Of a DNA stretch of 64,000 bases, positions 32,923-42,272 are shown piece after piece; positions within the stretch are counted from its first letter, which is position 1; the number at the start of each line of letters is the position of its first letter. The stretch comes from Paenibacillus ihumii (GTDB lineage: Bacteria > Bacillota > Bacilli > Paenibacillales > Paenibacillaceae): contig NZ_LN884299.1 of assembly GCF_001403875.1 (NCBI RefSeq), forward strand, positions 2,046,117 to 2,110,116. Reading direction: 5' to 3'. A program made the translations under genes and the position numbers. The notes beneath the pieces are model-generated. The model was not told where the DNA came from. It searched no databases and worked only from the letters and a program-made list of their open reading frames with translations.

Positions 32923-34398
32923 ATGAATAATTATATGGCTGTGGACATCGGCGCTTCTAGCGGCCGTCTTGTGAAGGGGAAGCTTCACCGTGACAGACAG
33001 AGGATCGAGCTGCAGGAGATTCACCGCTTCCGCAATTCATTTACCGAGACAGAAGGCCATCATTACTGGGACGTTGATTATTTATTCGCGGAAATTGTGA
33101 AGGGGCTGCAGAAAGCGAAGAAGGAGGGAGTAAATGCTTGCACGCTCGGCATCGATACGTGGGCTGTCGATTATGTGCTGCTTGACGAGAATGGAAAGCG
33201 TATTCACGAGGTGTATGCTTACCGCGACGGGCGGACGAAGAATGCTCCGGACCGCCTGCATCAAAGCATTAGCAGAGCCGAGGTATACAGCAGGACGGGA
33301 ATTCAAGAGCAGCCCTTCAATACGCTGTACCAGCTCTATGTTCATGACCGCGCCCAGCTCTCCCGGGCCGACAAAATCGTGATGGTGCCCGACTATCTAT
33401 ATTATCGCCTTACCGGCAAACTTATGAACGAGGTGACAAACGCGTCAACGATGCAGCTGCTGAATCTGGCAGGCAGAGATTTTGACGAAGAGCTGCTGAG
33501 TCTGCTTGGACTTCGCCGCGAGCAGTTCGCGAGACTTACGGAGCCGGGTGTGAAGCTGGGCACCCTCTCTCCAGACCTGCAGCGCGAGCATGATCTGCCC
33601 GGCTGCGAGCTGATCGTCATTCCAACGCATGATACGGCTTCAGCCGTCGTAGGGGTGCCTGCGCAGGCGCATAAATCCTGGGCATATATTAGCAGCGGAA
33701 CTTGGTCCTTGCTTGGGGTAGAACGGAGCACTCCGCTGAATAGCGGCGAGGCGATGAACGCCAACTATACAAATGAATGGGGCGCTTACGGAACGTACCG
33801 TTTTCTTAAAAATATTATGGGACTCTGGATGATCCAGGAGGTGCGCAGGGAGACACAGGACGCCTACAGCTATGCCGAGCTGGCGGAGCTGGCTGTGCGG
33901 GAAAAGCCGTTTCAGCATTTGGTTCCTTGCAATGACCAGCGGTTTCTGAACCCCCGCAGCATGATGGAGGAGATCCGGGATTGCTGCCACAAGACAGGGC
34001 AGTCCTCGCCGGATACGATCGGCAAGCTGGCGCGCTGTATTTTCGATAGTCTGGCACTGACATACAAGGACAGCTTGGAGGAGCTGCAAGGCCTGACAGA
34101 GCGGCGCATCGATACGCTGCATATTGTCGGCGGGGGAGCCAATAACGAGCTGTTATGCCAGCTGACCGCGGATGCCGCGCAAATCGAGGTGATCGCCGGG
34201 CCATCTGAGGCTACCGCCCTTGGCAACATCGCCGTCCAAATGATCAGCACCGGGGAGCTGCAGGGGCTGGAGGAAGCCCGGAATGTTATTGCCGGCTCCG
34301 TTCCGCTGAAGATTTACCACCCCCGCCCGGCCCCCGGCATGGACGACATCGAGGCGCGCTGGAAACAAATCAAAGCCAGAATAGGGCAGCGCAGCTGA
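32923..34398 (+). CDS. rhaB: Rhamnulokinase
   Basis: A 491-residue FGGY-family sugar kinase phosphorylating L-rhamnulose. The N-terminal phosphate loop is 'MAVDIGASSGRLVKG'. 'LGIDTWAVDYVLLD', 'YAYRDGRTKNAPD', 'MVPDYLYYRLTGK', 'IPTHDTASAVVGVP', 'YISSGTWSLLGVE' and the adenosine motif 'HIVGGGANNELLCQL' follow. ATG 32923 lies after AAGGAGATGGG. It is the first gene of the rha-lut run. The aldolase-dehydrogenase gene follows after 43 bp. Confidence 0.93.
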   Translation: MNNYMAVDIGASSGRLVKGKLHRDRQRIELQEIHRFRNSFTETEGHHYWDVDYLFAEIVKGLQKAKKEGVNACTLGIDTWAVDYVLLDENGKRIHEVYAYRDGRTKNAPDRLHQSISRAEVYSRTGIQEQPFNTLYQLYVHDRAQLSRADKIVMVPDYLYYRLTGKLMNEVTNASTMQLLNLAGRDFDEELLSLLGLRREQFARLTEPGVKLGTLSPDLQREHDLPGCELIVIPTHDTASAVVGVPAQAHKSWAYISSGTWSLLGVERSTPLNSGEAMNANYTNEWGAYGTYRFLKNIMGLWMIQEVRRETQDAYSYAELAELAVREKPFQHLVPCNDQRFLNPRSMMEEIRDCCHKTGQSSPDTIGKLARCIFDSLALTYKDSLEELQGLTERRIDTLHIVGGGANNELLCQLTADAAQIEVIAGPSEATALGNIAVQMISTGELQGLEEARNVIAGSVPLKIYHPRPAPGMDDIEARWKQIKARIGQRS

Positions 34399-34441
34399 AC
34401 CTTTACTCATTTATCATCTAAATCATTCGGAGGTTATCGAC

Positions 34442-36511
34442 ATGGTACAAAATTTATGGGACTCATCCCAAGCATCCAATTTTCAAGGAGGACTCGAAGA
34501 GCTTGTTTATCGCTCCAATCTTATCGGCTCGGATCGCCGGGTATGCAACTGGGGCGGAGGCAATACGTCGAGCAAGACCGTTATTAAGGATTTCAGGGGC
34601 CGCGACATCGAGGTGATGTATGTCAAGGGAAGCGGCTCGGATCTCGCGACGATGAAGCAGGGGAATTTCACCGGCCTGCGCATGGAGGATGTCCAGCCGC
34701 TGTTCGAGCGCGAGGAAATGTCTGATGAGGACATGGTTGCCTACTTGGCGAATTGCATGATTGATTCGAAGCATCCGCGCGCTTCCATTGAAACGCTGCT
34801 GCACGCTTTCCTGCCCTTCAGGCATGTAGACCATACGCATCCGGATGCAATCATCAGTCTCTGCTGTGCGGATAACGGGAAAGAGATAGCTAGGGAAATC
34901 TTCGGGGACCGCTTTGTCTGGGTACCCTACATCCGGCCGGGATTCACGCTGTCCAAGATGATTGCCCAGGGCGTTCTCGATAACCCTAAGGCCGAGCTTG
35001 TGCTGATGGAAAAGCATGGACTGGTCACCTGGGGTGACACCTCCGAAGCCTGCTACGCCAAGACGATCGCAATTATTAACGAAGCTGAACGATACATCGA
35101 GACTCGCGTCAACGAGGCGAAATTGTTCGGCGGCATGCTCCATCAGCCGCTGCCAAGCGAGGAGCGCCGGAGCATCGTTGCGAAGCTGATGCCATCGATT
35201 CGCGGCGCGGTCAGCGACGGCAAGAAAATGATCCTGACCTTCGACGATGAGGAGGATGTGCTTGCCTTTGTCGGCAGCAAGGATTCAGCCCAGCTGTCCC
35301 AGATCGGCGCAGCCTGCCCGGATCATCTCGTGCACACGAAGGTTGTTCCGCTCTTTATCGACTGGACGCCGGATGCAAGCGATATCGAAGGATTGCGCCG
35401 GAAGCTGATCGAGGGCGTTGCCGATTACAAGCAGCAGTACAAGGCTTATTTTGAACGCAACAAGAATGAAGGCGATGTTATGTTTGAGGCGGCTCCGCGA
35501 GTTATTCTCATACCGGGCATCGGCATGATCAACACGGGGAAGAGCTGGGCCAATTCCAAGGTGAGCGCCGCTTTGTATCATCGGGCAATAGCGGTGATGC
35601 GCGGGGCGACGACGCTCGGCAATTTTGTTTCCCTTAGCGAGAACGAATCGTATAACGTAGAATACTGGCCGCTTGAGCTGTATAAGCTGTCCTTAGCTCC
35701 CGCCGAGGCGGAGTTCTCCCGCAAGGTGGCGTTCATTACGGGCGGAGCAGGCGGCATCGGCAGTGCGACGGCTCGACGGCTCGTTAGCGAGGGAGCGCAT
35801 GTGGTGCTCGCAGACCTGAACCTGGAGGGCGCTCAGCAGGTGGCTGATGAACTCAACGAGAAGTACGGAGATCATATTGCCCTGGCTGTGAAAATGGACG
35901 TTACCAGCGAGGAGATGGTCCGCGCCGCCTACGAACAGGCTGCCCTGCACTATGGAGGCGTTGACATTATCGTGAATAATGCAGGGCTGGCGACGTCAAG
36001 TCCTTTTGACGAGACCTCGCTGCAGGAGTGGAACCTGAACATGAACGTGCTGGGCACCGGTTACTTCCTCGTAGCGCGGGAAGCCTTCAAGCTCATGAAG
36101 GAGCAGGCGCTCGGCGGCAGCATGGTATTCGTAGGCTCCAAAAATTCGATTTATGCGGGTAAAAACGCGTCCGCTTACAGCTCGGTGAAGGCGCTGGAGG
36201 CTCATTTGGCGCGCTGCATCGCTGCAGAGGGCGGAGAATTCGGGATTCGCGTGAACACGATTCTGCCGGATGCAATTCTGCAGGGCTCGGCGATTTGGAA
36301 TTCGAACTGGCGCAACGAACGTGCGGCGGCATACGGGATCGAGCCGGATCAGCTGGAGGAGCATTATCGCAAGCGCACGACGCTGATGGTCAATATTTAT
36401 CCGCAGGACGTGGCTGAAGGCATCGCCTTCTTCGCCTCCTCCAAGGCGGAGAAAACAACCGGCTGCATGCTGACGATCGACGGCGGCGTACCGGCGGCAT
36501 TCACGCGCTAG
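34442..36511 (+). CDS. rhaEW: Bifunctional rhamnulose-1-phosphate aldolase / lactaldehyde dehydrogenase
   Basis: A 689-residue fusion. The N-terminal class II aldolase/adducin domain (about 20-390) has 'GGGNTSSKTVIKDFRG', 'HVDHTHPDAIISL' and 'VLMEKHGLVTWGDT'. The C-terminal SDR domain (about 425-689) has 'AFITGGAGGIGSATARRL', 'IIVNNAGLATS' and catalytic 'GSKNSIYAGKNASAYSSVKA'. The aldolase gives DHAP and L-lactaldehyde, and the dehydrogenase oxidises lactaldehyde to lactate, as known for the B. subtilis fusion. The ribosome site GGAGG precedes ATG 34442. The length is normal for the fusion. Confidence 0.92.
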   Translation: MVQNLWDSSQASNFQGGLEELVYRSNLIGSDRRVCNWGGGNTSSKTVIKDFRGRDIEVMYVKGSGSDLATMKQGNFTGLRMEDVQPLFEREEMSDEDMVAYLANCMIDSKHPRASIETLLHAFLPFRHVDHTHPDAIISLCCADNGKEIAREIFGDRFVWVPYIRPGFTLSKMIAQGVLDNPKAELVLMEKHGLVTWGDTSEACYAKTIAIINEAERYIETRVNEAKLFGGMLHQPLPSEERRSIVAKLMPSIRGAVSDGKKMILTFDDEEDVLAFVGSKDSAQLSQIGAACPDHLVHTKVVPLFIDWTPDASDIEGLRRKLIEGVADYKQQYKAYFERNKNEGDVMFEAAPRVILIPGIGMINTGKSWANSKVSAALYHRAIAVMRGATTLGNFVSLSENESYNVEYWPLELYKLSLAPAEAEFSRKVAFITGGAGGIGSATARRLVSEGAHVVLADLNLEGAQQVADELNEKYGDHIALAVKMDVTSEEMVRAAYEQAALHYGGVDIIVNNAGLATSSPFDETSLQEWNLNMNVLGTGYFLVAREAFKLMKEQALGGSMVFVGSKNSIYAGKNASAYSSVKALEAHLARCIAAEGGEFGIRVNTILPDAILQGSAIWNSNWRNERAAAYGIEPDQLEEHYRKRTTLMVNIYPQDVAEGIAFFASSKAEKTTGCMLTIDGGVPAAFTR

Positions 36512-36653
36512 TGTCGACGATACAGCATCTACTGGTCGTTTAGCATCTATTTGCTGTATTTTTGCAGGGTTATTCACCGCTTAATTTTTTCATATGGCAA
36601 TAGAAGGATTTGAAAAGCGTTGATTTCAATGGTTATCGGAGGAGGGCTTGTCG

Positions 36654-37874
36654 ATGTCGGATAAAGCGTATATGTTATTTGAAGAGCAGCAGAAGCTGCG
36701 GGGGATTGATCTGGAGCAGGTGAAGTCCAGGCTGAAGCAGCTTAAAATCGAGACTCCGTCATGGGGCTATGGGGACTCCGGAACGCGCTTCAAGGTGTTT
36801 CAGAAGGTTGGCGTTCCGCGGAATCCGTTCGAGAAGTTCGAGGACGCTGCGGTCGTCCACCGTCTAACGGGGCTATGCCCATCCGTGGCGATCCATATTC
36901 CGTGGGATCATGTCGATGATTACGGCAAGCTGAGAAGTCATGCCGAGAGTCTAGGGCTCTTGATCGGCGCGGTGAACCCGAACCTGTTCCAGGATGACGA
37001 TTACATGCTGGGAAGCGTCACGAACAGCGATCCGGCGATTCGCCGCAAGGCGACAAATCATCTGCTGGAATGCGTAGATATCGCCAAGGAGACGGGCTCG
37101 AAGGACTTGAGCCTGTGGTTCGCGGACGGTACGAACTATCCGGGCCAAGGCGATATTCGCAAACGCAAGCATTGGATGCTTGAAGCATTGGCGGAAATGT
37201 ACGCAGCTTTGGCGCCGGATATGCGCATGCTGATCGAATACAAGGCCTTTGAGCCGGCTTTTTACCATACGGATATCGCCGATTGGGGCATGGCATACAA
37301 TTACGCGCTGAAGCTCGGCCCTCAGGCCGAGGTCTTGGTGGACACCGGGCATCATCTGCCTGGAGCTAATATCGAGCATATTGTCGCTTATCTGATCGAT
37401 GAGAAGCGGCTCGGCGGATTCCATTTTAACAGCTATAAATACGCGGATGACGATTTGATCGTCGGTTCGGTGAATCCATATGAATTGTTTCTGATCTTCT
37501 ATCAAATCGTGCTTGCGGCCAATGACGCGGATGAGCAAATTCGCAGCACGGTGGAGAAAATCGCGTTTATGATTGATCAATCCCACAACATTGAGCAGAA
37601 AATACCAGCAATGATCCGTTCCGTGCTGAACGTGCAAACACAGTATGCCAAAGCGCTGCTCATCAACCACGATGAAGTCGCGGAAGCGGCTGAACGGGGC
37701 GACGTGCTCGGTGCAGAGGATGCCGTGCGCCGGGCGTTCGAGTTCGATGTCACGCCGCTGCTTCATGCGGTGCGCGAGGAAGCGGGGCTGCCTGTCGATC
37801 CGATGAAGGCATATCACGCCTCCGGCTATGGAACCGGAATACTGGCCAGAGGCAAGGGCGGAGCAAGCTGGTAA
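36654..37874 (+). CDS. rhaI: L-rhamnose isomerase (RhaI type)
   Basis: A 406-residue TIM-barrel isomerase converting L-rhamnose to L-rhamnulose. Metal and substrate motifs seen are 'SVAIHIPWDHVDDYGKL', 'MLIEYKAFEPAFYHT', 'VLVDTGHHLPGANIEHIVA' and 'GGFHFNSYKYADDDLIVG'. It belongs to the RhaI group of Gram-positives and Pseudomonas rather than E. coli RhaA. The ATG at 36654 follows GGAGGAGGG; TTG 36648 is too close to it. The 142-bp gap after rhaEW shows no clear terminator. Confidence 0.9.
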   Translation: MSDKAYMLFEEQQKLRGIDLEQVKSRLKQLKIETPSWGYGDSGTRFKVFQKVGVPRNPFEKFEDAAVVHRLTGLCPSVAIHIPWDHVDDYGKLRSHAESLGLLIGAVNPNLFQDDDYMLGSVTNSDPAIRRKATNHLLECVDIAKETGSKDLSLWFADGTNYPGQGDIRKRKHWMLEALAEMYAALAPDMRMLIEYKAFEPAFYHTDIADWGMAYNYALKLGPQAEVLVDTGHHLPGANIEHIVAYLIDEKRLGGFHFNSYKYADDDLIVGSVNPYELFLIFYQIVLAANDADEQIRSTVEKIAFMIDQSHNIEQKIPAMIRSVLNVQTQYAKALLINHDEVAEAAERGDVLGAEDAVRRAFEFDVTPLLHAVREEAGLPVDPMKAYHASGYGTGILARGKGGASW

Positions 37875-38009
37875 CGAGCATCGACAAAGTCTGCACCCTT
37901 GGTTGAAGTCAATGCACTCGAAGTGAAGGGGCTTCTAGCCGAAGTGAAGGGCCTGTAATCGAAATTAAAGCCGGTAGCCGAATGATGAAAGAGATGGAGT
38001 GAAGCTGAA

Positions 38010-38774
38010 ATGCTGGTAGCTGAACGCTATGAATACATCGTGCAGTTGATCAATGACAAGGGAAGCATGCGCGTATCGGAGCTCAGCGAGCTCTGCGGAG
38101 TCACTGAAGAGACGATCCGCCGGGATCTCGACCGCCTAGAGCAGGCTGGCCGGCTCCGGCGCTCCCATGGCGGGGCAGTGAGCGTCAGGCCGAAGGGAGA
38201 TGTGCCGGAAATTCCCTATGCGGAGCGTGAGATTACGCATGCCGAGCAGAAGATGCGGATCGCCGATGAGGCGGTCCAGCGGATTCAGCCGAAGGAACGC
38301 ATCCTGCTGGATGCGAGCACGACGGCCTGGTACATGGCGTCGAGGCTCCCCGATATTCCGCTTACCGTACTGACCAATTCGATTCGCGTCGCTACCGAGC
38401 TCAGCAGCAAGGAGAAAATCGAAGTGATCTCTACGGGCGGGCTGCTTACGAGCCGTTCCTTGTCTTTTGTCGGCCCGCTCGCCGAACGTTCGCTGGAATC
38501 CTATTATGTAGATAAAATGTTCCTCTCCTGCAAAGGGGTTCATCTTGATCGCGGGATCAGCGAATCCAATGAGCTGCAGGCCCGCATCAAGCAGAAAATG
38601 GTGGCGATAGCCGATCAAGTGATCCTGCTGGCCGATGCCAGCAAATTCGGGCAGCAGGGCTTCACGCATGTCATGAATCTCGAGCGGGTAAGCGCGATTA
38701 TTACGGATGACGGGATCGGGAAGGACACGCTGGCCGCTTTGTCTGACCGGTCCATTTCCGTAACGGTCGTGTAA
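38010..38774 (+). CDS. DeoR-family transcriptional regulator of the rhamnose genes
   Basis: A 254-residue regulator. The N-terminal DeoR helix-turn-helix is 'YEYIVQLINDKGSMRVSELS' followed by 'CGVTEETIRRDLDRLEQAG' and 'RLRRSHGGAV'. The C-terminal sensor domain has 'ILLDASTTAWYMASRLP', 'VLTNSIRVATEL', 'CKGVHLDRGISESNELQ' and 'ILLADASKFGQQGFTHV', which binds sugar phosphates in this family. The effector is probably a rhamnose intermediate. ATG 38010 follows GGAGTGAAG. The 135 bp upstream contain a short degenerate tandem of 'GCCGAAGTGAAGGG'. Confidence 0.88.
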   Translation: MLVAERYEYIVQLINDKGSMRVSELSELCGVTEETIRRDLDRLEQAGRLRRSHGGAVSVRPKGDVPEIPYAEREITHAEQKMRIADEAVQRIQPKERILLDASTTAWYMASRLPDIPLTVLTNSIRVATELSSKEKIEVISTGGLLTSRSLSFVGPLAERSLESYYVDKMFLSCKGVHLDRGISESNELQARIKQKMVAIADQVILLADASKFGQQGFTHVMNLERVSAIITDDGIGKDTLAALSDRSISVTVV

Positions 38775-38832
38775 ATGGAGGAATGTTGAATTACTTACCT
38801 TGACCAGAAGGCTCCAGGAAGAGAGGTTTGCC

Positions 38833-39606
38833 ATGAAAGTATCCTTGTTTATTACATGCCTTAGCGATGTCATTTATCCGCAAGTCGGCGAAGCGATCGT
38901 GCGCATCCTTTCCCGGTACGGCATTCCGGTGGATTTCCCCGAAGCCCAGACGTGCTGCGGCCAGCCTTCCTACAATAGCGGATATTGGGAGGAGACGCGG
39001 ACGGCTGCCCGGACACTGCTGCAGGCCTTTGACGACAGCGATTTCGTCGTATCGCCATCGGGCTCCTGCACTTATATGCTCCATCATTACAGAGAGCTGT
39101 TCAAAGATGAGCCCGAGTGGCTGGACAAAGCGAAGCGCCTGCAGGAGAAAACCTACGAGTTCACGCAGTTCCTCGTTCAAGTGTTGGGGATTACGGATGT
39201 TGGCGCAAGCTTTCCGCATAAGGTCACCTATCATCCTTCCTGCCACGGGAGCAGGCTGCTTGGCGTCAAGGAGGAGCCGATGCAGCTTCTTAACAGCGTG
39301 AAGGATCTGCAGTTCGTGCCGCTTCCGTATGCCGAGGACTGCTGCGGATTTGGGGGCACATTCGCGATCAAAATGCCGGATATCTCCGGCGCTATGGTCA
39401 CCGAGAAGGCTGAGCATGTCAAGGAGAGCGAAGCCGAGGTGCTCGTCGGGCTGGATATGGCCTGTCTCATGAACATTGCCGGCCATTTGCGCTATCGCAA
39501 TGAGCCGGTGCGGGTGATGCATTTGGCAGAGCTGCTCTATGAGGGAATGATTAATGAAGGAATGTTCAACGAGAGGATGCTCATTGAAGGGATGCGGGGA
39601 ACATGA
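38833..39606 (+). CDS. lutA: L-lactate utilization protein LutA
   Basis: A 257-residue protein with two CCG domains: 'QTCCGQPSYNSGYWEE' and 'EDCCGFGGTFAIKMPDISG', with 'YHPSCHGSRLLGV' between. These bind Fe-S clusters in LutA/GlpC-type proteins. It is part of the LutABC lactate oxidase that converts L-lactate to pyruvate. The C-terminus is about 20 residues longer than usual and repetitive ('GMINEGMFNERMLIEGM'). The repeated GAAGGAATG units in the DNA resemble ribosome sites before lutB. ATG 38833 follows GAGAGG. It overlaps lutB by 4 nt. Confidence 0.92.
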   Translation: MKVSLFITCLSDVIYPQVGEAIVRILSRYGIPVDFPEAQTCCGQPSYNSGYWEETRTAARTLLQAFDDSDFVVSPSGSCTYMLHHYRELFKDEPEWLDKAKRLQEKTYEFTQFLVQVLGITDVGASFPHKVTYHPSCHGSRLLGVKEEPMQLLNSVKDLQFVPLPYAEDCCGFGGTFAIKMPDISGAMVTEKAEHVKESEAEVLVGLDMACLMNIAGHLRYRNEPVRVMHLAELLYEGMINEGMFNERMLIEGMRGT

Positions 39607-41225
39607 GTGCGATGAATCCGATGGCGGTTGATGTCAAGAAAAGGGCCGAGCTGGCCTTGAACGATGATTTCTTGAGGAAGGCGGTCCGCTTTACGACGGA
39701 GCGGCTCAGAAGCGGCAAGCTGAACGCGGCTGAGGAGCTGAGCAATTGGGAGGCGTGGCGCGAAAGAGGCCGTCAGATCCGTCTGCATACGATCGCCCAC
39801 CTGGATTATTATTTGAACTTGTTCGTGGAGAATGCCCGCAGCAATGGGGTACATATCCATTTTGCCGATGATGCTGCGGAGGCCGTGCATATTTCCTTGG
39901 AGATCGCCAGGCGGAAGCAGGCCAAAAGCGCCGTGAAATCGAAGTCCATGGTCACTGAAGAACTTCATTTGAATGAGGCGTTTGAAGAGGAAGGCATCGA
40001 AGCGATTGAGACGGATTTGGGCGAATATATTATTCAGCTGGCCGGTGAAGGGCCCTCGCATATTGTTATTCCTGCAATCCACAAAAATCGGCATCAGATT
40101 GCCGAGCTGCTGTCGAAGGAGGCCGGCGAACCGCTTGCTCCCGATACGACAGTGCTGGCCGGGTTCGTACGCAAGAAGCTGCGCGAGAAGTTCCTGGAGG
40201 CCGATCTGGGCATTACCGGCTGCAATTTTGCGATTGCTGAGACGGGCTCCATGGTGCTGTTCGAGAATGAAGGCAATGCCCGCATGGTGTCCACGGTGCC
40301 GAGGACGCAGATTACGTTCATGGGCATGGAGCGGATCATCCCTTCTTTTGAGGATTTGGAGGTGATGGCGACTCTGCTGCCGCGTTCAGCGACGGGTCAG
40401 AAGCTGACGATGTATATGTCATGCATCTCGGGTCCCCGCCGGGAGCTGGATGCGGACGGCCCGGATGAAATGCATATTATTATCGTCGATAATGGGCGTT
40501 CCCTGCAGCTGGGCGATCCCGAGTTCCAGGAGCTGCTGAACTGCATTCGCTGCGGCGCCTGTCTGAACGCCTGCCCCGTGTACCGCCATATCGGCGGCCA
40601 TGCCTACGGCGGCACTTACAGTGGCCCGATCGGGGCCGTGCTGACGCCCGCTTTGAACGGCAATGTCAGCGAGTGGAACGATATTGCCAGCGCATCGAGC
40701 CTGTGCGGCGCCTGTTATGAGGCTTGTCCGGTAAAAATACCGCTGCATGATATGCTTGTCTCCTTGCGGCGGCGCAAGGTTGAGCAGGGGCAGGGGAATA
40801 AGCTGGAGACCGCCGGAATGAAGGGATTTGCCGCAGTGGCAGCCAATTCCAAACGGTTTGCGGCCGCTGTCCGGGCGGCACAGATCGGGCAGAAGGCTGT
40901 CGTCCGGGATGGCGGCATCCCGTTGAAGCTCGGTCCGCTGAAGGGCTGGAACAGCTACCGCATCGCCCCGCCGGTCGCCAAGCGTACCTTCCGGCAGCGC
41001 TGGGCAGAGCTTGAGCGCGAGCTGCAGGAGCTCCAAATGGCGAACAATCAGCCTATCCGGTCGAATGGGCAGGCAGGGCATAGAGATAATGGCTTGCGAG
41101 CAGCATCGGATGCACCGGATGCATCCGATGGCAGGGGTAGGGCATCAAGTCCAATGGACCCGGCGATTCGTGAGCGAATGGAGCGAATGATTCGGCAGCG
41201 GCAGAATGGAGGGGACGGAAATTGA
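39603..41225 (+). CDS. lutB: L-lactate utilization iron-sulfur protein LutB
   Basis: A 540-residue protein. The LutB/LUD region contains 'GVHIHFADDAAEAVHI', 'ITGCNFAIAETGSMVLFEN' and 'TFMGMERIIPSFEDL'. The two [4Fe-4S] ferredoxin motifs are 'CIRCGACLNACPVYRH' and 'CGACYEACPVKIPLHD'. It carries electrons in lactate oxidation with LutA and LutC. The tail from about residue 478 is a low-complexity extension (Asn, Gln, Gly, Asp, Arg) beyond the usual end near 475. ATG 39603 overlaps the lutA stop and lutC starts in its stop, so translation is coupled. Confidence 0.92.
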   Translation: MSAMNPMAVDVKKRAELALNDDFLRKAVRFTTERLRSGKLNAAEELSNWEAWRERGRQIRLHTIAHLDYYLNLFVENARSNGVHIHFADDAAEAVHISLEIARRKQAKSAVKSKSMVTEELHLNEAFEEEGIEAIETDLGEYIIQLAGEGPSHIVIPAIHKNRHQIAELLSKEAGEPLAPDTTVLAGFVRKKLREKFLEADLGITGCNFAIAETGSMVLFENEGNARMVSTVPRTQITFMGMERIIPSFEDLEVMATLLPRSATGQKLTMYMSCISGPRRELDADGPDEMHIIIVDNGRSLQLGDPEFQELLNCIRCGACLNACPVYRHIGGHAYGGTYSGPIGAVLTPALNGNVSEWNDIASASSLCGACYEACPVKIPLHDMLVSLRRRKVEQGQGNKLETAGMKGFAAVAANSKRFAAAVRAAQIGQKAVVRDGGIPLKLGPLKGWNSYRIAPPVAKRTFRQRWAELERELQELQMANNQPIRSNGQAGHRDNGLRAASDAPDASDGRGRASSPMDPAIRERMERMIRQRQNGGDGN

Positions 41226-42166
41226 GCAGCACACAGACACAGGAGGAGTGGCTGAGCCGGATGGAAGCCCAGTCTAGGGCTAAGCAGGAGCAGTTCATGA
41301 ACCGCATTGCCCAGCGGCTGAACCGTCCGCGGTTCACAGAGCAGCATGAGGAGATCGAGGGACTGGAGCGGCATGGGGAGACCGAGAGGCTGGAGCAGCA
41401 TAGGGAGATCGAGAGATTTGAGCAGCGTGGGAAGCCTGAGGGACTGGAGCAACATGAGAAGGCGGAAGGACTGGGGCAAGGGGGGAAGACCGAGAGACTG
41501 GATAAGCATGAGAAGCCAGAGAGACTAGAATGGTCTGGAAAGGCGGTAAAGCCCGAACAGCCGCTGCGCGGAGCGCCGGAGTTCTGGCGAACGTTCCACT
41601 GGGATAAGCAGGAACGCATCGAGCGGTTCACGCAAAATTTCCGAAGCGTCGGCGGCCATGTCGAGCGGCTGGCTTCGCCAGAGGAGGCCAGCGAATTTAT
41701 CGCGGATAAGGCTCGCGAGCTTAGGGCGAAATATATCGTCAGGCAGCAGGAGCCTGATCTGGAGCAGCTTCACCTGGAAGCGAAGCTTCCTGAGGCGGAG
41801 GTAGCCGTATGGAATTCTGACGGCTCCGGGACGGACTACTGGAAGGCGCGTGCAGCCGAAGCTGACATCGGAGTCGTCATGGCCGATCATGCCGTCGCTT
41901 ACACGGGCTCCGTAGCCGTCATGTCCTCCCCGGAGAAAGGGCGCTCGGTCAGCCTGCTACCCACCGTTCTCATGATCCTCATCCCCGCAGATTGCATAAA
42001 GACGAGGCTCGGGGAAGTTTTGAAGGAGTTCGACGAGTTGGGCCCGGGCCGGCTTCCGGCGGGCATTCATTTCATATCGGGACCCAGCCGCTCCTCGGAT
42101 ATCGAGAACGACCTTACAATTGGCGTGCATGGCCCTGGGATCGTGTACGCCTTGATCGTGGGTTAA
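41222..42166 (+). CDS. lutC: L-lactate utilization protein LutC with 9-residue repeat insertion
   Basis: A 314-residue LUD-domain protein completing LutABC. The conserved C-terminal part has 'DIGVVMADHAVAYTGSVAVM', 'RSVSLLPTVLMILIPADCI' and 'HFISGPSRSSDIENDL'. The normal N-terminus ('MNRIAQRLNRPRF') is separated from the conserved 'APEFWRTFHWDKQERIERF' by seven 9-residue units of the type EIERLEQHG (residues 44-106). This makes the protein about 70 residues longer than B. subtilis LutC. TTG 41222 follows GGAGGGGAC and overlaps the lutB stop by 4 nt. Confidence 0.9.
   Translation: MSSTQTQEEWLSRMEAQSRAKQEQFMNRIAQRLNRPRFTEQHEEIEGLERHGETERLEQHREIERFEQRGKPEGLEQHEKAEGLGQGGKTERLDKHEKPERLEWSGKAVKPEQPLRGAPEFWRTFHWDKQERIERFTQNFRSVGGHVERLASPEEASEFIADKARELRAKYIVRQQEPDLEQLHLEAKLPEAEVAVWNSDGSGTDYWKARAAEADIGVVMADHAVAYTGSVAVMSSPEKGRSVSLLPTVLMILIPADCIKTRLGEVLKEFDELGPGRLPAGIHFISGPSRSSDIENDLTIGVHGPGIVYALIVG
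41351..41539 (+). repeat. In-frame coding tandem repeat, 7 x 27 bp, within lutC
   Basis: Seven consecutive 27-bp units encode 9-residue, highly charged helical repeats (E/K-x-E-R/G-L-E-Q-H-G). Each change in copy number keeps the frame. The unit is degenerate at the DNA level but regular in the protein. Confidence 0.88.
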
Positions 42167-42272
42167 GCGAACGGTGGCAGCTGCCGCCTTAGCGGTGGAA
42201 CAGACCATCGTCAATCTATCGCCAAACAGGACGAATAGAGCAAACTACTCATAGAGCAACGACCGCTGAGAT

